Made by a program: the position numbers and the translations under genes. The notes beneath the pieces were generated by a model that was given only the letters and a program-made list of their open reading frames with translations, did no database searches and had not been told where the DNA came from. Shown here in pieces: positions 25,016-33,691 of a stretch of 64,000 nucleotides of DNA. Each line of letters begins with the position of its first letter. Positions within the stretch are counted from its first letter, which is position 1. The DNA lies in the NCBI RefSeq assembly GCF_011039075.1, contig NZ_JAAKEG010000001.1:62001-126000 (forward strand), read 5' to 3'. The DNA is from Adlercreutzia sp. ZJ304 (lineage in GTDB: Bacteria; Actinomycetota; Coriobacteriia; Coriobacteriales; Eggerthellaceae).

Positions 25016-25939
25016 TTAAGGGAAATTAATATCATCCTCGGAAAGCAGCAGTGTTTTGTATGCAGATACGAATTCGATGTCCGATTGGGTTATCTCAAGT
25101 TCACCTGAACGAACTAGTCCGAAAACGCTGTGCATAATCTTCTTGATGGGAATGAACCTAATATGAGCATTTCGATGGATCTCGTCAGTAAAACAACGCC
25201 ACGAGAAAGAATCGCAAAGAAGCGCTAATTCGCCCTTGCTCAAGGAGCGTTCAAGCACATTGTTGTTGGCTGATTTCAATCTTATGGATTCAGGTTTCAG
25301 CTCCTTGAACAGCTCGTCGTATATCTCCACCGATGCGTCGCAGTCAAATATTCCCAAGGGCAGAGTCTTAAGGGACTCCCAGATAGGGTTTTCCGCGCCC
25401 TCAGGTAAGAGTCTGCCATGCACTACTATACCTATACGCCCTGAAGCAATAGGAAGAAAGCTGTGTGTAGAATCGAAATCAGGATAGATGTCAGGGGAGA
25501 TGTCCGCGATCACAATACAATCGGGATCGGAGTCAAAATAACCAAGATCTGATAAACCGATCTCGATGATCTCGGCGTTACCGAGGTATCCACGATCAAG
25601 AAGTCGTGCACCTATCGAAACCATGCATGCATTTGTGAAAACGATTCTTCCAGAATAGTCACTCAAGATGTTTGCAAGAGTCGAGATGTCGTGAAGTTCA
25701 AGCATCGCCGCATCATACTCAGCGAGAATAAGTTTGGCATGCCTCATGAAGGCTTTTCCCTTGTCGGTAAGATGCGAGCCGTTTCTTCCTCGGTTGACCA
25801 ATTTGCATCCGACTTCGCTCTCGAGAGCAGCCATAGCCCGACTGTAACCTTGTTGGCTGATATTAGCCAACTTCGCCGCTTCCGAAAATGATCGTACATC
25901 GTCGAGTGAAGCGAAATATCTCAAATGATCCATGCGCAA
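25016..25939 (-). CDS. LysR family transcriptional regulator (locus B)
   Basis: About 307 residues: N-terminal HTH MDHLRYFASLDDVRSFSEAA, KLANISQQGYSRAMAALESEVG, then VNRGRNGSHLTDKG, and a C-terminal substrate-binding-like effector domain (IVIADISPDIYPDF and LPLGIFDCD blocks). Start is TTG at 25939 with GAGG eight bases upstream, or ATG at 25933. It is divergent from the catalytic gene at 26103 and probably its activator. The G+C and codon choice match the locus B genes rather than locus A, consistent with joint acquisition. Confidence 0.88.
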   Translation of the reverse strand: MRMDHLRYFASLDDVRSFSEAAKLANISQQGYSRAMAALESEVGCKLVNRGRNGSHLTDKGKAFMRHAKLILAEYDAAMLELHDISTLANILSDYSGRIVFTNACMVSIGARLLDRGYLGNAEIIEIGLSDLGYFDSDPDCIVIADISPDIYPDFDSTHSFLPIASGRIGIVVHGRLLPEGAENPIWESLKTLPLGIFDCDASVEIYDELFKELKPESIRLKSANNNVLERSLSKGELALLCDSFSWRCFTDEIHRNAHIRFIPIKKIMHSVFGLVRSGELEITQSDIEFVSAYKTLLLSEDDINFP

Positions 25940-25970
25940 AGATTACACCTCTTCTCTTAGAGATATTAAC

Positions 25971-25985
25971 ACAACAACTTGTTGT
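25971..25985. promoter_or_regulatory. Perfect palindrome in divergent LysR/oxidoreductase promoter
   Basis: ACAACAA-C-TTGTTGT is a perfect 7+1+7 palindrome in the 163-base gap between the divergent LysR gene and the locus B oxidoreductase. It is the best operator candidate in this gap; binding is inferred. Confidence 0.55.
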
Positions 25986-26102
25986 AGAACGTTCCCAACA
26001 CTGATTATTCCTGTCTTTGTATATCCCTTCTAGTCTTTAGAACAAGGCAATACTCAGGTGTGGATAGCCGCGGTCTAGACACATCAGTAGAAAGGAGAAA
26101 TT

Positions 26103-28349
26103 GTGGAAGGAATGACGTTCGTCGAGCACAAAAAGCCTTTCCGATATCAGGAGGGCAACTTGACCGTAACTCGCGGTAGTGCTTGGTCAGCCCCCGGATG
26201 CCATCTCGGATGCGGTGTTCTCATGTATACCGATGCCGATGGCAAGTTGGTTAAAGTGGAGGGCGATCCTGAGAACCCCTTCAACCATGGGCGTCTTTGC
26301 GTGCGTTGTCTGGCTGTGCCTGATGCGGTCAACAATCTCGAGCGCATCCGAAAGCCGATGCGTCGTATGGGCGAGCGCGGCGAAGACAAATGGAAGGAAA
26401 TGTCGTGGGATGAGGCATTCGATCTCATCGAAGAGAAATTCAAGTATTACAAGGAAAAGTACGGAGCTGAGTCTGTCACATTTTGGCAGGGAACCGGTCG
26501 TGATATCGCCGCATGGATCACACGACTTGCATGGTCATTCGGGAGCCCGAACCACGGTCCATCTCTGAACGGCCTTGCGTGCTATGCCCCTCGCGTGTAT
26601 GGCTGTATCGCGCTTTCCGGCTCTTTCTGGGTGGGCGACTTCTCGCAACAGTTTGCCGATCGCTATGATAATCCCGAGTGGAAATGTCCCGATATCATTA
26701 TGGTGTGGGGCAACAATCCGCTCGTAGCTAATTCCGATGGTGCCTATGGTCACTGGGTTACAGACTGCATGCGGCGTGGAAGCAAACTCATCACAGTGGA
26801 CCCGAAGGTCACGTGGCTCGGCTCGCGTTCCGAAGTCATGTTGCAGATTCGCCCTGGCACCGATGCTGCTCTCGCACTGGCTATGGGTCATGTGATGATC
26901 GAAGAAGGAATCTACGATAAGGAGTTCGTGAATCTGTGGTGCTATGGCTTCGATGAGTATGCAGAAGTCGTCAAAGACTGGACTCCCGAGCGTGCAGCCG
27001 AAGTGTGTTGGACCGATGCTGATTCCATCCGTGAGGCAGCTCGCGTTTTCGCCAAGGCTGACGGTGCTTGCATCCAGTGGGGCGTGGCACTCGACCAGAA
27101 GGAAGAGGCTGTCACCGCATGTCAGGCAGTGGCTTCACTTCTGATGATTACGGGCAACATCGACAATCCTGGTGGTATGATCAAACCACCCGAGGTACTC
27201 ATGTACCTGAATGGATGGGGATTCGATCTTATCTCAGAAGAACAGTATGCGAAAAGACTCGGTCCCGAGAAGTATAAGTTTTACAACGTGGGTGTTGTGG
27301 CTGCATCTGCCGAGTGCATGATTGAGGCCATGGAGACCGGAGAGCCCTATCCACTCAAGGCTGCATGGATCCAGACGACCAACCCGCTTACTTGCATGGG
27401 CGTCGATCCGCAACGCACGCTGGAGGCGTTCAAGAAACTTGAGTTCATCGTTGTTGTTGACCCGTTCAAGACACCAACGCTCATAGCGCTTGCGGACGTT
27501 GTTCTGCCGGTGGCTATGTTCCCTGAGCGCAACGGCATCCGCTGCGGTGATGGTGCTCAGCGCATTGAGACCATTAACAAAGCGATTGATGACCCAAGCC
27601 TCAAGTCCGACATGGAGATCAACCTAGAGCTCGGTCGTCGCTTGGCTCCGGATGCATGGCCTTGGGATAACGTGGAGGATATGTTCAGCGCTGTTTACGA
27701 TTCGATCGGCATTACCTTTGAAGAAGCGCAGAAGCAAGCACCGGGATATATGCCCTTTGAGTATTATAAGTACAAGACAGGAAAACTTCGTCCTGACGGG
27801 CAGCCGGGATTCCCAACTCCGACAGGTCGGTTGGAGCTTTGGTCCAACATGATGCATTCCGTTGATCTGCCGCAGCTTCCTGTATTCGAGGAACCGGTTC
27901 CCGGTCCCGTGACTACACCGAATCTGTACGAGGAATTCCCGCTCGTGCTTACCACTGGAGCTCGTCGGTGGAATACGTTTCACGCAGAGAACCGCGAGAA
28001 CAGGTATCTTCGTCGCATCCATCCTGAGCCCGCCGTTCAGATCAATCCTAAAGATGCTGAGAAGCTCGGTTTGAGCGAAGGCGAATGGGTATGGGTCGAA
28101 GGTCCCAAAGGGCTGTCCGGCGAGACCGGAAGGTGCAAGCGTGTTGTTGAGATTACACCGACCATTTTGGAAGGCGTGGTCAGCACCGACCATGCTTGGT
28201 GGCATCCGGAAGGCGACCCTGAGAAGCTCTACGACGTTTTTGATCTCAACGTCAACCAGCTCATGCCTTGGGGATGCGGACCTTCCGGTATGGGTGCAAA
28301 TTATAAGTGCCTTCTATGCAAGATCTACAAAGTGGATGGAGGGGAATAA
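26103..28349 (+). CDS. Molybdopterin-dependent oxidoreductase, catalytic subunit (locus B)
   Basis: A 748-residue relative of the locus A enzyme. Iron-sulfur ligands GCHLGCG ... GRLCVRC (Cys 33, 37, 66 and 69), likely Mo/W ligand Cys 160 in GLACYAPRV, cofactor-binding IIMVWGNNPLVANSD and VDPKVTWLGSRSE, and a C-terminal dinucleotide-binding domain (LVLTTGARRWNTFHAENREN). No signal peptide, so cytoplasmic. The GTG at 26103 follows AGGAG; an ATG at 26112 is the alternative. The coding sequence has clearly more G/C at third positions than locus A. It is followed at two bases by its 4Fe-4S partner. Substrate unknown; the family includes dehydroxylases and hydratases of small aromatic or unsaturated compounds. 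Confidence 0.92.
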   Translation: MEGMTFVEHKKPFRYQEGNLTVTRGSAWSAPGCHLGCGVLMYTDADGKLVKVEGDPENPFNHGRLCVRCLAVPDAVNNLERIRKPMRRMGERGEDKWKEMSWDEAFDLIEEKFKYYKEKYGAESVTFWQGTGRDIAAWITRLAWSFGSPNHGPSLNGLACYAPRVYGCIALSGSFWVGDFSQQFADRYDNPEWKCPDIIMVWGNNPLVANSDGAYGHWVTDCMRRGSKLITVDPKVTWLGSRSEVMLQIRPGTDAALALAMGHVMIEEGIYDKEFVNLWCYGFDEYAEVVKDWTPERAAEVCWTDADSIREAARVFAKADGACIQWGVALDQKEEAVTACQAVASLLMITGNIDNPGGMIKPPEVLMYLNGWGFDLISEEQYAKRLGPEKYKFYNVGVVAASAECMIEAMETGEPYPLKAAWIQTTNPLTCMGVDPQRTLEAFKKLEFIVVVDPFKTPTLIALADVVLPVAMFPERNGIRCGDGAQRIETINKAIDDPSLKSDMEINLELGRRLAPDAWPWDNVEDMFSAVYDSIGITFEEAQKQAPGYMPFEYYKYKTGKLRPDGQPGFPTPTGRLELWSNMMHSVDLPQLPVFEEPVPGPVTTPNLYEEFPLVLTTGARRWNTFHAENRENRYLRRIHPEPAVQINPKDAEKLGLSEGEWVWVEGPKGLSGETGRCKRVVEITPTILEGVVSTDHAWWHPEGDPEKLYDVFDLNVNQLMPWGCGPSGMGANYKCLLCKIYKVDGGE

Positions 28350-28351
28350 CA

Positions 28352-28690
28352 ATGGCGCGTCTTGGAATGCTTATCGATTACAACTGGTGCACCGGTTGCC
28401 ATTCCTGTGAGGTGGCATGCCAGATGGAATACGGCTTTCCACCTGATCAGAGTGGTATAGCCGTGCATCAGGTTGGTCCTTGGAAGATAGCGGATAACGA
28501 TTGGCAATATGACTATACGCCCACGTTGTCGAAACAATGTACATTGTGCGCATCGCGTCTTGCCGAAGGCAAGAAGGCAGCATGCGAACAGCATTGCCAA
28601 GCACAGTGTATCAAGATTGGGCCCGTGGAAGAACTTCTCGCTGTACTCGATACAGACGCTCAATCCCGTAAAGCACTACTTGTTATTTAA
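28352..28690 (+). CDS. 4Fe-4S electron-transfer subunit (locus B)
   Basis: A 112-residue protein homologous to that at 24118: LIDYNWCTGCHSCEVACQME, then CTLCASRLAEGKKAACEQHC and QAQCIKIG. The cysteine spacing fits ferredoxin-type clusters. ATG at 28352 with GGAGGGG upstream, two bases after the catalytic gene stop, so they form a coupled pair. No membrane anchor or chaperone gene follows. Confidence 0.9.
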   Translation: MARLGMLIDYNWCTGCHSCEVACQMEYGFPPDQSGIAVHQVGPWKIADNDWQYDYTPTLSKQCTLCASRLAEGKKAACEQHCQAQCIKIGPVEELLAVLDTDAQSRKALLVI

Positions 28691-28846
28691 TCTAGGATAA
28701 TATCAATGTAACGAACGGAAAAATGCCGCGCATGCTCCTATGGGTTCTCGCGATGCAGAAGATACGTTAAAGCGGCTCTCGTTCCCAACTAGAGATGCGG
28801 TTGTCTGTGCCAAAGGGTTGATGTGATCTTTTGGCACTCTCGAAAC

Positions 28847-29104
28847 CTATATCAAAACGTCGTTTTTAGCGTTTCTGCCAGATTGCAACGGATGATTCTG
28901 ATTGCTCTCACAAAGTTTGCTAGCATGACAAGAATCAAGATAATCCCTATATAAGCTAGCAGCACGCCATAAGGGAACTGAACTAAAAAGTCCGAAAGGG
29001 GCTGCCGCCACACGTTGCTGCTGCCCGCCGGAAAGCTCGTGAGGAATGGCATCTAGGCGCGAAGCGATTCCCAGCGCAAAAAGAATGGTGCAGTATACAG
29101 GCAA
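28847..29104 (-). pseudogene. ABC transporter remnant (ATPase plus FtsX-like permease end)
   Basis: On the reverse strand one frame encodes [20 protein letters not shown], the signature region of a LolD/MacB-type ATPase, and the overlapping frame encodes the end of an FtsX-like permease (FPYGVLLAYIGIILILVMLA, then AIRIIRCNLAETLK). The Walker B half of the ATPase and most of the permease are gone, so a large internal deletion joined the pieces out of frame. It is a non-functional leftover in the 630-base gap between the locus B genes and the thioredoxin gene; nothing else coding is seen there. Confidence 0.72.
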
Positions 29105-29321
29105 GATATACAGTACCGCTAATATTCCTAGGAACCCTTTTCATAGCTCTAACCTGTCTAGCGATGAGGTAATACACAGTATCAATTTTGCAATTGTAAG
29201 CGCTTTGTTACAATTAAGTTCAAAGAGGTACTGAAGATATGCCGGTAGTTCCTTACGGACGAATATATGGAACGCCGCTTCAAAAGTTCTTTAGCGCCAA
29301 AACGATAACAGAGGAAGCTCC

Positions 29322-29681
29322 ATGATTTATGAGATAACCGACAGTACCTTCAATCAAGAGGTGGCTGATAGCAATGTTCCCTGCGTAATTCTCTTTACTG
29401 CAGGCTGGTGTACCTTTTGCGGCGATATGGTTCCGCGTGTGGAAAACCTGTCAGATAAGTTCGACAACACCGTGAAATTCTGCATTGTGAACAGCGACGA
29501 GCAACGTGCCCTACGCATCGCCTTTGCCGTAGCTGCCGTTCCTTACATTGTGCTTATCTACAAAGGCATGAAGATTCCGCTTTTCGATGAGATAGTCACT
29601 GAAAAAAGACTGGAAGAGCGCATCATATGTGTTCTAAACGGCGGCGAGACTCCAACTGCCACGCCACTAAAACGGCTTTAA
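29322..29681 (+). CDS. Thioredoxin-like protein
   Basis: A 119-residue protein with the thioredoxin fold order: ITDSTFNQEV, CVILFTAGWCTFCGDMVPRV, VKFCIVNSDEQRALRIAFAV, and a cis-Pro site in AAVPYIVLIYKG. The active site is WCTFC instead of the usual WCGPC, which alters redox potential. No signal peptide, so cytoplasmic. ATG at 29322 is preceded by GAGGAAG. It may serve redox balance or reduce a partner protein, but no specific client is suggested by context. Confidence 0.88.
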   Translation: MIYEITDSTFNQEVADSNVPCVILFTAGWCTFCGDMVPRVENLSDKFDNTVKFCIVNSDEQRALRIAFAVAAVPYIVLIYKGMKIPLFDEIVTEKRLEERIICVLNGGETPTATPLKRL

Positions 29682-29856
29682 GCTAGCATTACTTTATGGA
29701 AAGATACTTTAATTATCCAATTATAGCTAGACCCCTGAGACAACTTAATGATTGAGTTTTTGAAACGTTGACGATTGTTCCGATTAATCATTGCCGGTCT
29801 TTCACAAAAGAGAGAATAGTAGTGTCAACTAAATTGGGGTAAGTTCAAGTCCACAA

Positions 29857-30039
29857 GTGGTAAATGGGGAGGCAATGGGGTGCCGCTTCCAACACGAAGA
29901 CTGCATCGACCGCCACAGACACGACTTCGAGATCGTCGTGGATGGCGTGTCCTATTCCTCAATGGCTGATCTGGTTTGCGGACTCATTAAGTCAGAATGC
30001 GTTGATTCCGGTGAAAATCGGGGAGTCTCTTATTCCTAA
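29857..30039 (+). CDS. Short hypothetical ORF, doubtful
   Basis: A 60-codon frame (GCRFQHEDCIDRHRHDFEIV, then VDGVSYSSMADLVCGL) with no family recognised. The HDFEIVVDGVSY pattern looks protein-like, but the length and lack of a good ribosome site leave it doubtful; it may be the end of a lost gene. The rest of the gap 29682-30113 holds the promoter noted at 30037-30089. Confidence 0.3.
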   Translation: MVNGEAMGCRFQHEDCIDRHRHDFEIVVDGVSYSSMADLVCGLIKSECVDSGENRGVSYS

Positions 30040-30089
30040 ATTATGTCAACGAAATGATATAATAGTTGAGTTCAATAAATTATGTCAAC
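30037..30089 (+). promoter_or_regulatory. Extended -10 promoter between 14-bp direct repeats
   Basis: TAAATTATGTCAAC occurs at 30037-30050 and again at 30076-30089. Between them lies TGATATAAT (30055-30063), an extended -10 element. The arrangement suggests a promoter for the downstream ATPase gene with two binding sites for a regulator. No good -35 is seen, which fits an extended -10 promoter. Confidence 0.5.
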
Positions 30090-30113
30090 ACATTGAGAAT
30101 TATGGTGATTCGG

Positions 30114-31307
30114 ATGATAGGCCGCCCAACATATATAGAGAAACTGCAACGCTGGAAGGATAGAGATGTCATCAAGGTTGTGACTGGCGTGCGCAGATGC
30201 GGGAAGTCAACGCTGCTAAAGCTCTTCGCTGACGAGCTCAGAGCCGAAGGCGTGAAGCGGGACCACGTCATCACATTGAACCTTGAGCAACTGGAAAACG
30301 AGAGCTTGCTTGACTACCATGCACTACACGATGAGGTGCTTAGCCGAGTGAATGACGACCAGATGCATTACGTCTTCATAGACGAGGTTCAAAACGTACC
30401 CGATTTCCAGAAAGCAGTCGATAGCCTCTATACCAGAGAAAACATAGACCTGTACATCACTGGCTCCAACGCGATGATGCTCGAAGGCACGCTTGCCACT
30501 CTGCTTTCCGGTCGCTATGTAGAGATCAGCATGTTACCGCTGTCCTTCTCGGAGTATGTTTCCACCAATACATCAGGCGAATCCTTGAGGCGCTTGTACA
30601 GCCGATACATCTCGCAGGGTTCATTCCCTGCCACGGTCGATTTCGCGCAGGACTCACTGGCTCTTCATGACTATCTGGAAGGCATCCTCAATACGGTGCT
30701 GTTCAAGGACGTGGCGCAGCGCTTGAATATTGCCAACACGCTTGGGCTCGGTTCCCTCGTCGATTTCATGTTCGACAACGTCGGCAACCTCACATCAGTG
30801 AAGGGCATAGCCGATGCGCTTGCATCGAATGGAACCAAGGTATCTCGCAACACCATCGACGAATATCTGTCAGCGCTGGTCAATAGCTTCATAATCTACT
30901 CAGCGAAATGCTTCGACCTTCGTGGAAAGCGACTGCTGAAACAGCAGCAGAAGTTCTATGCGATTGATATGGGGATGCGGCGGATGATCCTATCCAATCA
31001 AGTTCGCGATACAGGGCGTATCCTTGAGAACATCGTGTTCCTAGAGCTGAAGCGAAGATTCAAGTCGGTGCAGGTGGGGCGCATCGGGGATTTGGAAGTC
31101 GATTTTGTGGTTGAGGGCGATAGCGGGCGCGCATATTTCCAAGTAGCTGAGAGCATCTCAAGCGAGAAGGTGTTGGAACGCGAGCTTGCTCCTTTCAGGA
31201 AGATCGAGGATAACCACCCGAAGCTTCTGCTTACCCTAGATGATGTAGACCCGGTAAACCACGAAGGCATCATGCAGATGAATGTCCTCGAATGGATGAT
31301 GAGGTAA
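30114..31307 (+). CDS. AAA ATPase with DUF4143 domain
   Basis: About 397 residues from the ATG at 30114 (upstream in-frame starts at 30066 and 30102 are possible; no clear ribosome site decides). N-terminal AAA_14 ATPase: IEKLQRWKDRDVIKVVTGVR, Walker A GVRRCGKST, Walker B HYVFIDEVQNV, sensor-like ITGSNAMML, followed by arginine-containing SGRYVEISMLPLSFSEYV. The C-terminal DUF4143 part has an end resembling a PD-(D/E)XK nuclease core (VGRIGDLEVDFVVE, AYFQVAESI). These ATPases are scattered in gut bacteria and of unknown role. G+C is higher than in the neighbours, suggesting transfer. Confidence 0.88.
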   Translation: MIGRPTYIEKLQRWKDRDVIKVVTGVRRCGKSTLLKLFADELRAEGVKRDHVITLNLEQLENESLLDYHALHDEVLSRVNDDQMHYVFIDEVQNVPDFQKAVDSLYTRENIDLYITGSNAMMLEGTLATLLSGRYVEISMLPLSFSEYVSTNTSGESLRRLYSRYISQGSFPATVDFAQDSLALHDYLEGILNTVLFKDVAQRLNIANTLGLGSLVDFMFDNVGNLTSVKGIADALASNGTKVSRNTIDEYLSALVNSFIIYSAKCFDLRGKRLLKQQQKFYAIDMGMRRMILSNQVRDTGRILENIVFLELKRRFKSVQVGRIGDLEVDFVVEGDSGRAYFQVAESISSEKVLERELAPFRKIEDNHPKLLLTLDDVDPVNHEGIMQMNVLEWMMR

Positions 31308-31342
31308 GTCTACATTTCCTTTCCTAGCCCTTGGGTTGCAGT

Positions 31343-31359
31343 TCGAATCGCAATCAAGG
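31343..31359 (+). repeat. 17-bp direct repeat, left copy
   Basis: TCGAATCGCAATCAAGG is identical to 33208-33224, 1865 bases away. The pair brackets the ABC-F gene and could be the scar of integration or recombination. Confidence 0.75.
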
Positions 31360-31375
31360 ACACGTTCTCAACTAA

Positions 31376-31405
31376 GTCCGTCGGTCAGAAGGTCGGCGGG
31401 CTTTT
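31376..31405 (+). terminator. Terminator of the DUF4143 ATPase gene
   Basis: GTCCGTCGG (31376-31384) pairs with TCGGCGGGC's complementary face (31393-31401) through nine pairs, three of them G-U, followed by TTTT. It stands about 70 bases after the ATPase stop. Confidence 0.55.
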
Positions 31406-31648
31406 GTGAGCACCTCTGATTCCGTGATATAATTTTTTCAATATTCCAGCGGAGCCTTTGGCAAGCAACGCTTCGAGTAAGGTTAGGTGAATGAAGAACT
31501 AGCGATGCCCTTTTTGGGCGCCCAATTTACGACCTTTCTGTTTCATGGTCGCGCTTTGAAGGTGCCGCATCGCTGTGCGTTCTTAATCTATACAACCGCC
31601 AATCGTATGCCTGACCCTTGCGCGGCCTCCTATCAAAGGAGTGCTGCT

Positions 31649-33136
31649 ATGCACCTGAATCTCTCCCATATAAGTTATACATATCCAGGTGCCAGTTTTC
31701 CGGCGCTCGACAGCATCAATGCCGTTTTCCCTCAAGGCTGGACTGGCATAATCGGCGATAATGGCTGCGGCAAGACCACACTTGCTCTCATTGCGGCACA
31801 ACAGATTGCACCCATCTCGGGGTCTATCACGCCGTCGCTCTATGCGTCCTATTGCTCTCAAGATGCTAGCGTGACTCCATCGAATCTGTATGAGCTTGCA
31901 GACAACTGGAGTCACGAAGGGCGACACTTTCGGGAGCTTTTGAGCATTGACGAGGAATGGTTCTGGCGCTACGAGACGCTTTCTGGCGGTCAACAACGAC
32001 GCATACAGATTGCGTGCGCATTGTTCTCTGCACCGGATGTTCTGGTGATGGATGAACCCACCAACGATCTTGACAGTGAGACTAGAACTATCATTAAGGA
32101 AGCTCTCGCTTCTTTTAAGGGAATTGGTCTTCTCATATCTCATGATCGCGACCTGCTCGATAGTCTTGTCTCGCAGAGCCTCATCTTTGATGACAGACAA
32201 GTAATTATGCGTCATGGAGGCTATACCAAAGCAACTGACCAAGCGGCAAATGACCGTATGTCGACGCTTAGGAGACGTGAAAAGGCTAAACGCGAGGTGA
32301 AGAGAATTGAAGTTGAGGCACAGCGCCGCCGACAAGAGGCTTCGCGACAAAAAGCCAAGCGCAGCGGTCGTGGTCTGGGCAATAAGGACAATGACGCGCG
32401 AGAACGTATCGGGCGTGCCATCATATCGGGAAAAGATGGCGTGGCAGGAAAACTCTCATCCAATATGGATCGAAGGCTTGCAAGAGCAAACGAATCGCTA
32501 GCTGACATTTATGTTGGTAAGCGCTATGAGCATCGTCTTGGGGACTGGGGGACCGTTGCTCGATCTAGTATTGTGTCGCATGTTGTGTCAACTACGCTGC
32601 AAGCTGGCGATTTTTCTGTCTATGTCCCTGAGCTTTGGATAGATTCGACTGATCATGTAACGCTCTCCGGTCGAAACGGAACGGGAAAGAGTCTCGTTGT
32701 GCACTACATTGTGAAATCAACCTCTCCCAACATCAAAGTTGCCTATATCCCACAAGGAATAGGTAAAGAAGAACGCGAACGTGCTCTCAAAATGCTTAGA
32801 AACTGCACTCCAGATAAACGCGGTCGTATTTTGTCTGTTGTGGCGCATCTCAATTCTGACCCTGAGCGATTACTCGATGGCAGCGAGGTCAGTCCTGGCG
32901 AACTGCGCAAACTATTGTTAGCTGAGCAGCTTATTAATGATCCCAATTTTCTCGTGCTCGATGAGCCAACCAATCATCTGGACATTGGATCCATTGAAGC
33001 CCTCCAAAACTTGCTCGTTCAGTTTCCGGGTGCAGTTCTGCTTGTTTCGCATGATGCCGCCCTGCTGGATGCCGTATCCGAAATAGAATGGAGTATGACG
33101 GGTTCAGAAAGCCGTTGGCAACTGGAGATATATTGA
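31649..33136 (+). CDS. ABC-F family ATP-binding protein
   Basis: A 495-residue protein with two ABC domains and no membrane segments. First domain: Walker A GDNGCGKTT, signature LSGGQQRR, Walker B LVMDEPTNDLD. A basic interdomain linker with RRREKAKREVKRIEVEAQRR and a SGKDGVAGK stretch follows. Second domain: SGRNGTGKS, a degenerate signature VSPGELRKL, and LVLDEPTNHLDI. ABC-F proteins act on the ribosome; the linker type recalls members that protect against antibiotics, but no resistance class can be assigned. ATG at 31649 with AAGGAG. It sits between 17-bp direct repeats next to a tRNA gene. Confidence 0.9.
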   Translation: MHLNLSHISYTYPGASFPALDSINAVFPQGWTGIIGDNGCGKTTLALIAAQQIAPISGSITPSLYASYCSQDASVTPSNLYELADNWSHEGRHFRELLSIDEEWFWRYETLSGGQQRRIQIACALFSAPDVLVMDEPTNDLDSETRTIIKEALASFKGIGLLISHDRDLLDSLVSQSLIFDDRQVIMRHGGYTKATDQAANDRMSTLRRREKAKREVKRIEVEAQRRRQEASRQKAKRSGRGLGNKDNDARERIGRAIISGKDGVAGKLSSNMDRRLARANESLADIYVGKRYEHRLGDWGTVARSSIVSHVVSTTLQAGDFSVYVPELWIDSTDHVTLSGRNGTGKSLVVHYIVKSTSPNIKVAYIPQGIGKEERERALKMLRNCTPDKRGRILSVVAHLNSDPERLLDGSEVSPGELRKLLLAEQLINDPNFLVLDEPTNHLDIGSIEALQNLLVQFPGAVLLVSHDAALLDAVSEIEWSMTGSESRWQLEIY

Positions 33137-33207
33137 ATCTTCGACTGTCATTATAACTCTCAGACAACGTGCAATGTTGCGTTTTAACCACAATACAATA
33201 GGAGTAA

Positions 33208-33224
33208 TCGAATCGCAATCAAGG
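33208..33224 (+). repeat. 17-bp direct repeat, right copy
   Basis: Identical to 31343-31359. It lies 71 bases after the ABC-F stop and 79 bases before tRNA-Gly. Confidence 0.75.
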
Positions 33225-33302
33225 CACATAGGCGTCGCTTGCGATGTTTTGCTGAAAAAAATAGAGGCTTTTAAGGGGGTTGGAGTATAATAACTTCACA
33301 TT

Positions 33303-33376
33303 GCGGGCGTGGTTCAATGGTAGAACTCGAGCTTCCCAAGCTCGCTACGCGGGTTCGATTCCCGTCGCCCGCTCCA
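33303..33376 (+). tRNA. tRNA-Gly (anticodon CCC)
   Basis: GCGGGCG pairs with CGCCCGC; anticodon stem CGAGC/GCTCG with loop TTCCCAA gives anticodon CCC; T-arm GGGTTCGATTCCC; CCA encoded. A TATAAT lies at 33286-33291, only 12 bases before the gene. Confidence 0.95.
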
Positions 33377-33691
33377 CAAGATCAATGTTAGCGTCGTCAA
33401 TTCTTGGCGACGCTTGGAGAAATCCTCAATATCAAAAACCGATTTCTTTGGCTTTGCTGCAGCATGAATGATAGTGTTAAAGAAAAGAAGGAATAAACGC
33501 GCTGCTACCATATTGTTAGATAAAATCTAGTAATTGGTATATCCGCAAAGAATAAGTTTGGATGTGAATGGGTGAATCGTAAGAACGCTAATACAGAAAA
33601 TCAAGAACAAGGTCCTAAGTCTGATACGGTTAACGGTCGGCGCATCGTTTTTGTATAAGACATGTCTTTGTGGGCTCGGTATTCGCACACC

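Larger units (their letters stand above)
31308..31648. other. Gap between ATPase and ABC-F genes
   Basis: No gene. It holds one copy of a 17-bp repeat (31343-31359), a terminator (31376-31405), an AT-rich promoter-like stretch (GATATAAT around 31426), and the leader of the ABC-F gene. The leader's upstream frame from 31487 looks non-coding. Confidence 0.6.

Noticed and set aside
31331-31362. tRNA 3'-end-like sequence GGTTGCAGTTCGAATC
   Set aside because: The T-arm does not pair as in a tRNA and no acceptor or anticodon arm is found upstream; kept only as part of the 17-bp repeat.
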